Source: Candolleomyces eurysporus (taxonomy: Eukaryota > Basidiomycota > Agaricomycetes > Agaricales > Psathyrellaceae). Taken from it: 35,634 nt of DNA. A program made the translations under genes and the position numbers. This document shows positions 1 through 16,065 of this stretch, one piece after another. Numbering within the stretch: position 1 is the first letter of the stretch; each line of letters begins with the position of its first letter. The notes under the pieces were generated by a model, which did no database searches, was not told where the DNA came from, and saw only the letters and a program-made list of their open reading frames with translations. The stretch covers positions 1-35,634 of the forward strand of contig JANBPK010001278.1 in assembly GCA_027579435.1 (NCBI GenBank), written 5' to 3'.

Positions 1-326
1 GGGGGAATCTGCCAGTCCGTAGGAGCCAGAACGGCCATGGACCGCGGACAGGCACACGGTGGGGAAGCGAGCGCGACGTGCCTGTGAAAAGAGGAGGATA
101 TGAGTCTGATGGGGTGGGGCGATGGGGCTGGGACGCACGGGCAGCAAGCGGGAGGGCCCGGGAACGTCGAGCGATGAGGAAAACACGCCTGACGCCGTCG
201 AGGACGACGAGGAGCGGGACAGAATGGAGAATGTTTGGGAGAAGAGGGACGGATGCTGGCAACAGCGACGAAAAGCCAAATCTGTTGCAATCACAGGCCC
301 TCTCCCACGGCTTTATTCCATTTCTA
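1..326. other. Flank without a recognisable gene
   Basis: This stretch lies beyond the stop codon of the minus-strand oxidoreductase and probably holds its 3' untranslated region. Plus-strand open frames here are antisense to that gene, have no recognisable domain and are not supported. I see no RNA gene or repeat. Confidence 0.5.
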
Positions 327-2075
327 CTACAACTCTAGATACGACAGGACAAACTCCTCAAACGACGCCTGTTTCCACCGTTCCTCGTCTACTTTATATA
401 CCGACGGCAGCCGTNGCATCCTCCCCGAGCCCCAGCACCATCGAGCCCAGCAGCTGCCCGCTCATCCAGGCATGCACCATGCCCTCCCCGGAGTACCCAG
501 CCGCGATCCACTCCCCGCTCGCGCGTCGCCCGGTCACTGCTTCAGGGAGCCGGCCCACCCATGGTCGTTCATCGGCCGACACGCCCAGTATNCCCGCTCC
601 AGACAGCCCGCACCTCCTCCTTCTCCCCGCTCTCTTCCTTGACGGAGAAATAGGACCCCAGAGCTTGGCGCAGATAGTTCTCCACCTTGGGACTGTATTG
701 GCTATCATCCGCAGCCCCGATCTCAGAAACAACCGCCTGCAAGAACCCGCCACCAAACATCAGCTCGCCATCAGGACGGGGGTAACTCGATGGAGGTGAC
801 GCCTCCTCCTGCTGCGTGAGGTAATCGTATTCTCCAACCGAGTCGCTGGGGTAAAACACAAACGACCGCGTCCCGGTCCACGGGTTCCCTGGCTTCTCTC
901 CCAGTCCTGCGCGGGGCATCTGCGCCGTCATAACCCCTCGTGCGGGGAAGATTTTTCCGCGCATTCCGGGCAGCAGATGCGACGCCCATCCATTCGTTGC
1001 ATGAACGACATGTGCTGCCCGAATCACTCCCCTCGGCGTTTCGACCGCGTATAAACCATCAGCAGTCGTCTTGATATCAGTGCATGCCGTGTGACTGAAC
1101 AATTCGAAGCTGTATAAAAGCAGATAGACGTTTGTCAGTGGAACAAAAGGGATACGGCCATATGTCACCCACTTCGACGGATAGGAGGCGAGAAGACGCG
1201 AGAGAATCCCTGTCACTAATCTATACGGGTGAACGGCACCAGCCCGCGTCGAAATGCATCCGACCGTCCTCTTCGAAAGCTGCAGGGCCTGCGATCGTTG
1301 TTAGGCGGCGAGCTAGGTGAGTTTCTGCGAGTCTACGCACTTTAAACTCCTCCGGACTCTCGTAAACCTTGAAATGGAGACCCTCCTCTGGTAAATCCGT
1401 TTGGTACTCCCGAAGCCAGGACAGGGCTTTACGGAATAGGCCCGCATCGTGGTACACATCGAACGCTTCGACTTGACGACATTGAGAATCATCCAAAAGG
1501 TCCTCTTCCTTGGCTACAGCCAGAAGCTGTTCCAAGTGTGACAATCGGAAACGAATGATCTTCTTCGCCATTTCCTTGCCGTATGTTTCCTTGAGCCCAA
1601 TATAATCCGAGTAAAGAACCGGTGTAATGTGTCCTCCATTCCTAGAATATGATGCGGTTCGTTCAGTCCCTCACGACGGTATGGAAAAATCAACGCACCG
1701 TCCTGTAGCGCCCGAGCACGTATCCCTCGCTTCGAGCATAATGATCTTCAGCGGCTTTCCCTGTACGTCATTGCCGGAATTATGGCCCAGAACTGCCCGG
1801 GCGAAAGAGGTACCCGTTATGCCGCTTCCTATAATCACAATGTCGGCGCTCTCCGGGAGGGGGATGCTTGGGTCTGCATTGTGCTGAGCGAGGGGAGAGG
1901 ATGGGTGTGTCCAGTAGGGTATCGTGGAATTTGGAACGGGGATCCCGGGCGATTCGCGGATACGCTTGAGCGCCGCATCGATAGGCGGGTAGAAGAAGCC
2001 CAGGATATGGAGGGCGGCTCGGATAAGGATGATACGAAGCGCTGGGCTCGCATACGCGAGAACAGAGGTTGTCAT
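327..2075 (-). CDS. FAD-dependent oxidoreductase (DAO family)
   Basis: Predicted flavoprotein of the DAO fold (amino-acid/amine oxidase-like), substrate unknown. Four exons: 2075-1699, 1641-1341, 1288-1173 and 1109-327. The introns (57, 52 and 63 nt) have GT-AG ends and candidate branch points. After removing introns and the two Ns (592, 415) the frame is exactly 1575 nt, 524 aa. The N-terminus is hydrophobic (about residues 12-30) and could be a membrane anchor. The dinucleotide-binding motif VIIGSGITG is at about residues 80-88. Exon 1 joins exon 2 inside the family motif SGATGRNGGHI; AGAVHPYRLVTG and WSGILG...PWVG follow, and the C-terminus reads RWKQASFEEFVLSYLEL. The start at 2075 is the Met nearest the conserved N-terminal region. 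It is divergent from DOT1 with 663 bp between. Specific function (amine, amino-acid or other oxidation) is not decidable here. Confidence 0.88.
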
Positions 2076-2738
2076 GGTGGAGAAGGGACAACGTTCTCGA
2101 GTGCCGTAATTGCGTGCAAGTGAATGGGTTTCAGGTACTGAATCTGGGGAGGGATTAGATCTCCAAGAACATTGGGTTTTAAGGAACCGGGTCTGGCTGG
2201 GTCGGACAACCGGTATGGCACGACTGTAATGGAGGCACCGTACGATTTTTTCTGGAAACTTTTTGGGAGATTTCCGTTTTCTGGGTGCGCCTCGGTCCAG
2301 GATTATCAGTTTGATCCGGGGGTCCATGACAAACATATGTCGGACGTGTCCCGTTCGGGGTCTGGCTCCAGCGCCTGGCAATTACAGCTCGTCATATAGG
2401 GTTCAATTCAATGGCCCAGCGAGCGCTAAGGTCAGGCACGGGGGGAACGACGGGACTGGGAGGGCCAACGGGTCGGAAGGAGGAGAAAGCAGCGAGGGGC
2501 CGTACCANGGGGGGCCACTCTGCCAGATACCCGTGCTGGGCGTCGTCTGGTGCATGGCTCGGGCGAGGAGACAAGGCGCCTTGCATGCCCTGTGCATTGA
2601 ACAGCAGTGTCGCCAAAGGCAAAAGAGGCAGGCCTTGTTGCCCATAAACGGATGGGATTATTGTAGAGCACAGCCACCCAAATTTACGCACAGCGTGCCA
2701 GTCGGTCGTCATCTTCCTCCTCCCCACCACCACCATCC
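2076..2738. promoter_or_regulatory. Divergent intergenic region, oxidoreductase/DOT1
   Basis: The 663-bp gap between two divergent start codons must contain both promoters. It holds an isolated N at 2508 just before a G run. Open frames crossing it have no domain and overlap the DOT1 start in another frame. I could not identify a specific TATA box or activator site. Confidence 0.4.
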
Positions 2739-4876
2739 ATGCTCTCGACTCCCCTCCCGGCGTCGACAGACCACGCCTTCTTCTCGGGGCCACGCGGCTC
2801 CTCAAAGGGCGCGTCGTCCTCCACAACCACCAACGTCGTCGTCACCACACGCCTCACACGACGATCACCACCTCCTCAGACAGCTGTCTCCTCAAAGCGT
2901 GCTTTGCCACCAGCCCACCCAGCGCCCTCGCCTCCAGACCGCTCCTCGCCCTTCTCAGACCTTCCAAGCCCACCCAAGAAACGCAAGCTTCTGCCCGCCG
3001 TATCGTCGAGCCCACTGTCCGATGTCGTCGTACCTCGCATTGTAAAACGTGCCCCAGTCCCGGCGTCAAAGGAACAGAAACCACGTAAGCGCAGCTCCAG
3101 ATCCTCTTCAAAGACTTCTTCCCGTGGATCCAGTCGCCCCGCCTACTCCGCATCGTCCCCCGAGCCCATNATCTCTCAGTAGCCGGTCGCGATCCACCTC
3201 ATCCTTCCCCCAGNCCAAGCCCCTTGCAGAAGAGACACTGGCGGACAGATGAAGACGGCGCGCCAGGAGAGGGATTCTTGAGCTCCGAGGAAGTGGTCAA
3301 ACGCCTGATGAAGTCGTACAAGTCCTGTAAGTAATTCGTTCGACCGCGTCTGTCGCGCTTAATTGACGCGTACCCTAGACTTTGTGGATCCTAATGACCC
3401 CGACAACCGCTCCTTTGACCCACATCCTACCGACTATCCCGTTGTCGAGTTGGAATATCCAAACACCAACGCGAAAGAGAGGTGAGTCAGCGTTTTCGAT
3501 CGAAGCCACCCGTTTCTGCCTTTGACGCGTCCATGTGACCTCAACGACACCTCAACATGCTGATTTACCTTCTGCAGATACATTCTTCTTGCCCCAAAGG
3601 ACAAAGACCACTACAATCCTATCATGGATTTGGAAAAATCCCTTTACACAATCGTTGGTCGTGAGTACCCACTTTTTACCCCGTTACCAAGACTCACCCC
3701 TCTTTCAGATTACTGCACCAGAGAACAGCAAGCTCTTTTTGGACCTATCCCTACGGATACCCTTTCGGAATCCATTTCTCGGTCCCCATCCCCAGAGCCC
3801 TNCGTGCCCCCCTCCTTTGGATCTATCTTTTGATCCCAGTACAATCTCCCTTCCCACACCCAGTACTCCCTACCTTCTTAAAACACTGAAACGAGCATTA
3901 TATCGCCAAGACGGACCCACCTTTATCAGGGTTCTCGAAGAAATCAACTCTATTTTACGTTCGTTCAAAGCTGGGGATAATTCTTTGATGCGGACACCCT
4001 TTCAATGGACTGAGTCGGGCTTCCCTGACAAAGTCATGATGCGCATCATCGAAGAGAATTATCAGCGCACAGTGGGACCCAACGTGCCCAAGTTGCGACA
4101 TTACGAAGCGTTTTCGAGCACGGTTTATGGAGAGTTGATGCCTAACCTTGTGGAAGACATTGTACGCATCACAAACCTCCGCGAAGATTCGCTGTTCCTA
4201 GACCTTGGAAGTGGTGTCGCCAACGTTGTCGTCCAAGCGAGTTTACAGACTGGGTGCAAGAGCTATGGGATTGAGCTGATGGAGGCACCTGCCAGAGTAG
4301 CAGTGGATGTGGTCGATCAGATCAAGGTCCGCGCCAGAATGTGGGGTGTGCAGATCGGGGAGATGGAGTTGGAGAAGGGGGATATGTTGAAGAGTGCGAG
4401 GGTGGACACTTTGATGAGCAAGGCTGATGTCGTTTTGGTAGACAACAAGGTTTTCGAAGAAAGCTGTGAGTTCTTTGGTTTCAGACTGTTTGCGTTGTTC
4501 TGACATGTTTTCTTGACCAGTAAACGCGGCGTTGCGGCCCAAATTTTTAGATTTAAAGGAAGGCGCGATAGTCATTTCTTTAGCTCCCTTTGTCAGCTCG
4601 ATTTATGCGAGACCGACAGGTCGGAACGTAAGTGCAACCAATTACGGCGAATCGATACCTGGCCACTGACACGGACTCTTACAGGTCGACGACATGACTG
4701 CCATTTTCGATGTCAAAGAACGGCCATATCACTCTGGAAGTGTTTCTTGGGGCAATGGAGGTGGCTCGTACTTCATCCATAGGGTGGACAGGGCTGGCTA
4801 TTCAGTGATCAAGGAGAAATATGAAATGACAAGGGGCGCCACTCGCAAGACAAGGTCTAGCAGGAAGAAACCATGA
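2739..4876 (+). CDS. DOT1: Histone H3-K79 methyltransferase DOT1
   Basis: Nuclear SAM-dependent enzyme that methylates lysine 79 of histone H3. Six exons: 2739-3326, 3379-3481, 3578-3660, 3709-4465, 4521-4627, 4685-4876; introns are 48-96 nt. Removing the three Ns (3170, 3214, 3802) gives 1827 nt, 608 aa, in one frame. The first ~170 residues are Ser/Pro/Lys-rich and disordered, with a basic patch (PPKKRKL) that could be a nuclear signal. The C-terminal half carries the Dot1 fold: NYQRTVGPNVPKLRHYEAFSS, then YGELMP, SAM-binding motif I as DLGSGVANVVVQ (about residue 422), and VLVDNKVFEESLNAALRPKF with KEGAIVISLAPFVSS. Yeast Dot1 has Gly where this motif has Ala (GSGVA rather than GSGVG). The protein ends in a basic tail. 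Next gene downstream is PRP16, same strand, 277 bp away. Confidence 0.95.
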
Positions 4877-5153
4877 CCAGGGCCCTCCCCTTTCTTGCTT
4901 TTTTGGACACCACGGAAACTCTTTCAACAGGACAGACAAACACACTCGCATTTCATATTATTATTGCCACACAGACCCTTGTTTATTCGTATACCTATCA
5001 TTCGGAATTTGCTTGGGTTATGACCGCATTGGCTGTGAATTGTTTTCATACACTTTGTTTTCCTAGCTTGTATTGTACGAATATTGATCACGTAATCACT
5101 CGACATAATTCTTTGACTCGCGCCCCTTGGTTTGAACTACTACCACCACCACC

Positions 5154-10127
<4,974 letters not shown>

Positions 10128-10276
10128 GGTATATTAGGTAGACAGAGTGAATGATTCGGGCGTTTCTATGGTGATAAGATGAAGATTCTGTGGCGAAGAT
10201 GGAGCCGACAACGCTTGAACCCAAGATTGCACGAGTGAATGATGCCCGTCCTTGTTTTTTCCCATTCCCCTAAGCC

Positions 10277-12206
10277 ATGGCCAGCGCAATGGACCAGGCG
10301 ATGGGCAAGAGCCCTACTGAGTCGCCTCTGTCCTCCCTTGTCCGCAAGGTTTCTTCCAAACGTCCCAGACCACCCCCGCCACCCACTATTACTTTGCAAT
10401 ACGATGACGATGGCCAATACCAGCCCCAGCAGCCATTCCAAGGCCAAATTCCGCAGCCACTGCATTCACCACTACTCCATGGCCATTTTGCAAGAGACTC
10501 AGTAGCGACAGCCTCCAGCTACGAGCGAAACTCGATGTTAGAGTCCGCAAGCCCAAACAGCTCGAGAGTCCACTCCTTCTCGTCGAATGCGTATCCGGAT
10601 TCCGAACTGGACTACAACTACCATTATGACAATGCCTACGAGGAAAGCGTTTACTCCCAGCCTGACATGGGTTCTGCTCTACGAGATTCGTGGCGGTCTA
10701 CAGCGTCTACGAGCACAGTCAAAGCCTCCGGAACAGCGCTCGATGGAACCTCCGAAGCCTATACCGCCTATACCTCCTCCGAACCTCGAGCTCAAGCCTG
10801 GGCTGACCCCCACCAGCAATACGCTCCTCAACCTCCCTCGCCTGTGCCCTCAGTTGTCGTTTCCGCACCTGAGACCCCAACTCAATCTCAAGCCGCCGGT
10901 CGGGCACCAATAACACAGCGGGTTTCCCCCAACTTTTCACGGCCAGGAAGACCACCACCTCCATCAGAAGAGCAAAAGCGAGAGGTACTGCTTCGCAATT
11001 CAGGCCGACAACGCTCAAAATCGCCATCGTCATCTCATTCAAGCCGGCACAAGGATCCATCGCCATCACCGCTGCGAAACCAGGTACACAGCAGCGCCGC
11101 TGAGGGATCACAGCCTTCCAGTGGGTACGGTGCGCAACAAGCATCGCAATCCCCCGCTATATATTCAAATGGCGCTGCGTCTAGACAGCCACGATCTAAC
11201 GAACAACATCCGCAACCACCTGCCATGATGTCCTCAAACTCAAGAGCTCCATCGCAGGCATCTCTATCACCCCGAGATGCCTTGAATCACCAGTACCATT
11301 CGACTCCTTCATCCAGCACTCAATCAAATTCCCAGCATAAGCCACCGCCTGCCCAACGAGCAGAGTCTTCAGCCAGCCTCTACTCAAATTATTCATATTA
11401 TCCATTTGAGAATGCCGTTCCTTCGCCGACGGGGAGCACGTTCAGCAACGCTTCAGATCCCTTTTCTGTCCAGCGGAACCCACCAAATGGTGCACAGTCA
11501 ACGAGCAAATTGAAATCTCCTTCAGCAACAGACCTTTCCCGATCAGCCTCCCAGAACCCGAGCACGCCACATGATTTCTTAATGTTGGGTATCGAGCATC
11601 ATGAAGCTGACCGACTGGGGGAATCTGCTCGGTGTTTTGAAAGGAGTGCTGTTGAGCAAGGAGGGTGTGGTGTTGGGATGCTGATGTGGGGGTTGACGTT
11701 GAGGCACGGATGGGGGTGTGCGAAGAACGAGAAGTTGGCGTTCAAGTGGTTGCAGAAGGCTGCCGAGTCCGCGGTGGGGGACTTGGAGGCGACCAGGGCA
11801 AAAGGGATTAAAGACAATAGTGTCGTGAGGGTGCGTCCTCCTTCTCGCTCAGAGATTTCGAACGTTCGCTGACCATGGATTCAGAGCGAACTCATTCTGG
11901 CCATCTACGAAGTGGGACAGTGCTTCTTCCAAGGGTGGGGAGTACCGAAAGATCAGAAGATGGCTGTTGTAAGTCTGTCCACCACAGCAACGAGTTCTCA
12001 TACTGATATCACACTGGTAGAGCTATTACACCATGGCCGCAGAGCTGGGCGATCCTGATGCCCAGATGGATCTGGCCTTCTGCCTTACCAACGGTAAGGG
12101 CTGCAAGAAAGACAAGCGGCAAGCAGCTAGGTGGTACCGGGCTGCTATTAAGCAAGGACAGAGTGACGTTGGACTCGCTTGGATTTACAAGGATAAATAC
12201 CAATGA
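10277..12206 (+). CDS. Sel1-repeat protein, Dsf2-like
   Basis: Three exons: 10277-11830, 11885-11968 and 12021-12206, with 54- and 52-nt introns; total 1824 nt, 607 aa. Residues 1 to ~430 are low-complexity (Ser, Pro, Gln, Tyr) and probably disordered. From about residue 433 (DFLMLGIEHHEADRLGESA) the protein turns into helical Sel1/TPR-like repeats with the typical features LRHGWGC, AFKWLQKAAE, YYTMAAELGDPDAQ and ARWYRAAIKQG. This layout, a long disordered head with a short Sel1 tail, resembles yeast Dsf2 and is related to the Skt5/Chs4 group; a scaffold role at the cell cortex or wall is inference. The ATG lies in a strong context (GCCATGGCC), 149 bp after the PRP16 stop. Downstream it converges on the F-box gene, leaving 173 bp. 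Confidence 0.88.
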
Positions 12207-12379
12207 TTGGTATCCCTCGCTCGTGGTCTCTAATGTACATACAGTATTTTAATCCAGCCTAGATTTCTAGCATTCTAAATGGGAGTACCGAAAGTATTTC
12301 GTCCGTTTGCGATTTTGGGTGTACCGCTTGACGATGACTCGTTCCGCGTTCCGAGTCAATTGGATGGAGTCACGGTAGA

Positions 12380-13240
12380 TCACCATTCCTCTCCCCCGAC
12401 ATCCCAGCCACCTTTATCTCTTGTGACTCCCGAGCTTCCGAGTTTGTTCTTCCCCCGCGCTTTACGTCCGCCTAACTCCTTATACATTTCTCGCATCTCG
12501 AGCTTTCCGGGTTTGTCAGCTGCGATAGCCTCTTGTCTCCATTGCTCTTCCTTTATCTCTCGGGGAGTCTGATAGCCAGAACGAGTTGGGGACTGGCGCC
12601 GGGAGGCACGAGATAGGGTCGGGGGCTCCTTCTCTCGAGCTGATTTGGTATATACCACTCGCTGTCCGCCGGTTAGAACGGAGTAGACCTAGAGGGAATG
12701 CAGTGCTCACCCAGTTTTGTTTGGACTCTCGCTTCGTCCATTTGCCTGGTGGTAGGCTGTCGTCGTGGAAGTTTTCTCTCCGGTAATGCTGGAACCAAAC
12801 TGGGGGCGGTCGTCAACGAGGGGCTTCTGGANGGGGGGATAATGCAATACGCACCATAGTTTATGGTCTGGCTTCTGCCCCACTTCTTGCACACCAGTGC
12901 ACACTTTGCGAGGTCACGGATGGGGAGCTTGTTAAAGATCCGCTGGGAGACTTCTGTTGGGAAGGCTCTGAGGGGATCTTTGCGCGAAGAGGAGATGATC
13001 AAGGGTCGCACTGGCCGACTGTTTCGACCGGTAGGCGAAGAGGGACGTGTTGCTCCTGGGGTGTTTGGAAGCGAAACCTATTGTCTGTAATTCAACCCCT
13101 CTGTAATTGTGACGGATGTGACGATCAGGACGTACCACATTGATATAGTCGTCATCAGAGTCGTCTTTGTGGTCCGGGAGTTGCTGTCTCTGCGCGGGAT
13201 TTGCGCTGTAGGATCTCAGAACGTCTTGGAGGAGACTCAT
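12380..13240 (-). CDS. F-box protein
   Basis: Likely SCF ubiquitin-ligase adaptor that binds Skp1 through its F-box; its target is unknown. Four exons: 13240-13136, 13077-12855, 12799-12711, 12661-12380; introns 58, 55 (including an N at 12832) and 49 nt. Total 699 nt, 232 aa. The F-box is at about residues 70-105 (PLRAFPTEVSQRIFNKLPIRD, then CALVCKKW). It is followed by FHDDSLPPGKWTKRESKQNW, a conserved signature of a small fungal F-box family, and by a basic, charged C-terminus with EIKEEQW and ELGGRKARGKNK. The first intron must end at the third AG (CAATAG), since the two earlier AGs bring in an in-frame stop. Only about 110 bp separate its start from the DPM1 stop on the same strand. Confidence 0.87.
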
Positions 13241-13349
13241 GGCTGTGGGGGTTGGGTTCAGAAAAACGAAATAAGAAACGATGGATTGGTGCTGCTATAT
13301 AGAGGCGCTGACAAATGATGTATCGATGACATCACATGGGTATGATGTT

Positions 13350-14508
<1,159 letters not shown>

Positions 14509-14559
14509 TCAAAGTCGTTCCGGCGTGACGTGTCCTTTGCGTGTCGCGTCACGCCTCTC
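14509..14559. promoter_or_regulatory. Short divergent promoter, DPM1/NAA38
   Basis: Between the most upstream DPM1 ATG (14508) and the NAA38 ATG (14560) there are only 51 bp, or 120 bp if DPM1 starts at 14439. The two genes must share promoter DNA. The gap holds a near-repeat of GCGTGACGTGTC and GTGTCGCGTCACG, including a CRE-like TGACG/CGTCA pair in opposite orientations. No TATA box is visible. Confidence 0.55.
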
Positions 14560-14880
14560 ATGGACCAACCATCACCATCCCCGGTGTCGTCCTCACCGCC
14601 GCCGCCCCTCGAGGGCTCGTCCCTAGACCGTATGCAGTCATATCTCCGCCAGCCACTGCGCATCTCCATCAACGACGGTCGCGTTTTCCTCGGAACCTTT
14701 GCGGGCACCGACAAACCGCTCAACATATTGCTAACCAATGCTGAGGAGTATCGGATTGGGATGGGGCAGATGCTTGAAGGGAGATTTGTGGGACAAATTC
14801 TAATACCATGGAGGCTTGTTACAAAGGTTGAAGCTCATGTTCAGGATAGCTCTCAAAAAGAAAGCTTCATGTATTTGTGA
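14560..14880 (+). CDS. NAA38: NatC auxiliary subunit, Sm-like (Naa38/LSMD1)
   Basis: Small LSm-fold protein of 106 aa in a single exon. After a Pro/Ser-rich head it reads LRQPLRISINDGRVFLGTFA, then DKPLNILLTNAEEY, the Sm1 motif with the Asn of the Sm fold, and GRFVGQILIPWRLVTKVEAH, the Sm2-like end that marks the LSMD1/Naa38 family. In that family it is the third subunit of the NatC N-terminal acetyltransferase together with Naa30 and Naa35. Upstream in-frame codons exist to 14407, but the ATG at 14560 is the natural start and leaves room for the shared promoter with DPM1. It is the last ordinary gene before the repeat-rich region. Confidence 0.85.
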   Translation: MDQPSPSPVSSSPPPPLEGSSLDRMQSYLRQPLRISINDGRVFLGTFAGTDKPLNILLTNAEEYRIGMGQMLEGRFVGQILIPWRLVTKVEAHVQDSSQKESFMYL

Positions 14881-15632
14881 ATTTGGGGAGATAGTGTCTT
14901 GGCTAAAAACAGCATCATCAAAGCACCTCAGGCAGGGCCTTTGTACATGAAGTCAGGGTTTAAGACCAAGAAAATTAAATGGTTAAATTGGCCTTAGAAG
15001 CCTATGTAGTGTGCTGCAGCTGTATCAGCTTAAGTTAAAAATGAAATCATGATTCCCATGCCAGTCAGGATGGTTGCAAGTGCATGGTTGGCTTTACTTT
15101 AGGGACAGCTTTTTTGAATCATGTGAAAGCTTGTTGGGTGCTTTACACCAGTGGAAAAGGGTCCCTAGAGGTCCTTTTGCCACCATAAAGTATGGGCAGC
15201 TACCTTGGACAAAAGCATAACAATGAGCTGGTGTGACCAATGCAGTTGAATGAACCATAATATAACAAAATACCAGTGGAACCATCAATGATAATAAATG
15301 AAACCAACTGTGACAGGTAGGCTGTTGATGCTCACTCATATCCTTCAACAGCTATGAGCTTGGTTCAGAAAAAATCCAAGTTAAAGCATTCAGTAAATGT
15401 GGCTTGTACAGTGGCTCACAAAACCTTTCCAATGTTTTGCACTTTTTGAAAGATGAGTCAATATCATTTGAAATAAATTACATAAAATCCTGGATTTATT
15501 CCCAGGCAAACATCAACATGTTTTTCACATGCATGCCAAGTCACATGTTGATCTGACCATTCTTGGTACTGTTTTCTTGTCACACAAAAGTACAAGTCAT
15601 TGGAAAGGTTTTGTAAGTAATTATTTTTCCTA
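14881..15632. other. AT-rich gene-free stretch with small repeat element
   Basis: Composition shifts to AT-rich directly after NAA38. No long reading frame or homology is visible except a small inverted-repeat element from about 15409. It probably contains the NAA38 3' UTR in its first bases and decayed repeats afterwards. Confidence 0.5.
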
Positions 15633-15640
15633 TGTTACTG
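15409..15640. mobile_element. Possible Tc1/mariner-type MITE
   Basis: A perfect 17-bp inverted repeat, ACAAAACCTTTCCAATG at 15418-15434 and its complement at 15598-15614, encloses 163 bp of non-coding AT-rich DNA. The outer left end reads TA|CAGTGG and the outer right end GTTACTG, resembling CAGT...ACTG ends of Tc1/mariner elements at a TA target. A second, inner inverted repeat (ATCAACATG at 15512-15520, CATGTTGAT at 15544-15552) adds to a hairpin structure. No transposase is encoded. The right border is unsure because it overlaps the proposed LTR start. Confidence 0.45.
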
Positions 15641-15740
15641 GTATCAGTTAGTACTTTCTAGAGTACAGTACAATATATACTATATGGACTTGGACTCAAT
15701 TCATTCCTCTTTTACCCCCTCCTCATCGTTACTCATAACA
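15633..15740 (+). repeat. Possible short Copia LTR
   Basis: The 108 bp directly before the primer binding site begin TGTTA and end TAACA, a 5-bp inverted end pair as expected for LTRs, and contain ATATATACTATAT as a possible TATA region. No partner LTR lies in the window, and the start overlaps the end of the MITE-like repeat, so the left border is tentative. Confidence 0.35.
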
Positions 15741-15743
15741 ACA

Positions 15744-15759
15744 AGTTATGAGCCCCAGC
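15744..15759 (+). other. Copia-type primer binding site (half-tRNA iMet)
   Basis: AGTTATGAGCCCCAGC is complementary to the anticodon stem-loop strand of initiator tRNA-Met (GGGCTCATAAC around the CAU anticodon). Copia and Ty5-type elements prime reverse transcription with such an internally cleaved tRNA half. Its place a few bases after a TAACA end and before a gag-like frame supports the reading. Confidence 0.7.
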
Positions 15760-15854
15760 TGTAACTGAATACCTCAGAAAGTAAAAGGCTTTGATCTCAT
15801 CTCTCTCATCACCCTCCTATCTCTGATCGTGATCAATCAAACCTTATCGAAAAA

Positions 15855-16063
15855 ATGGCTGACTTGTACAAGTGGCGACTATTGAATTGAGCTCCTCAAG
15901 TGTACCAACTGGATGACATGGAAACAAAGAATGACAGCAATCCTACGAGACCAGAACCCGGAGGAATATATCAATCTGGAAAGTTAAAAACCGGAACCAG
16001 CAGATAAGAATTCTCCAACAACAGAAGAAAGGAAAAAGATAGAGACATGAATACAAGGAGATG
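15855..16063 (+). pseudogene. Copia gag N-terminal fragment
   Basis: An ATG at 15855 opens a short frame (MADLYKW) that shifts by one base; from 15886 it reads CTNWMTWKQRMTAILRD, then EEYI, KPEPADKNSPTTEERKKIE and GDA. This is the start of a Copia-family Gag (NW..W+..M..IL, then a charged linker and the GDAKA motif). Two in-frame stops interrupt it: TAA at 15985 and TGA at 16048, the latter where Gag proteins often have Trp. The frame then stops matching Gag at about 16063 and continues as LINE sequence. Confidence 0.65.
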
Positions 16064-16065
16064 CA

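Noticed and set aside
122..799. Long plus-strand open frame of 225 codons
   Set aside because: It is antisense to the C-terminal exon of the oxidoreductase, crosses both Ns, and has a shuffled Pro/Ser composition typical of reverse frames.
2263..3045. Plus-strand open frame of 260 codons overlapping the DOT1 start
   Set aside because: Different frame from DOT1, low-complexity His/Pro/Arg content and no domain; the overlapping DOT1 frame gives a full protein with conserved motifs.
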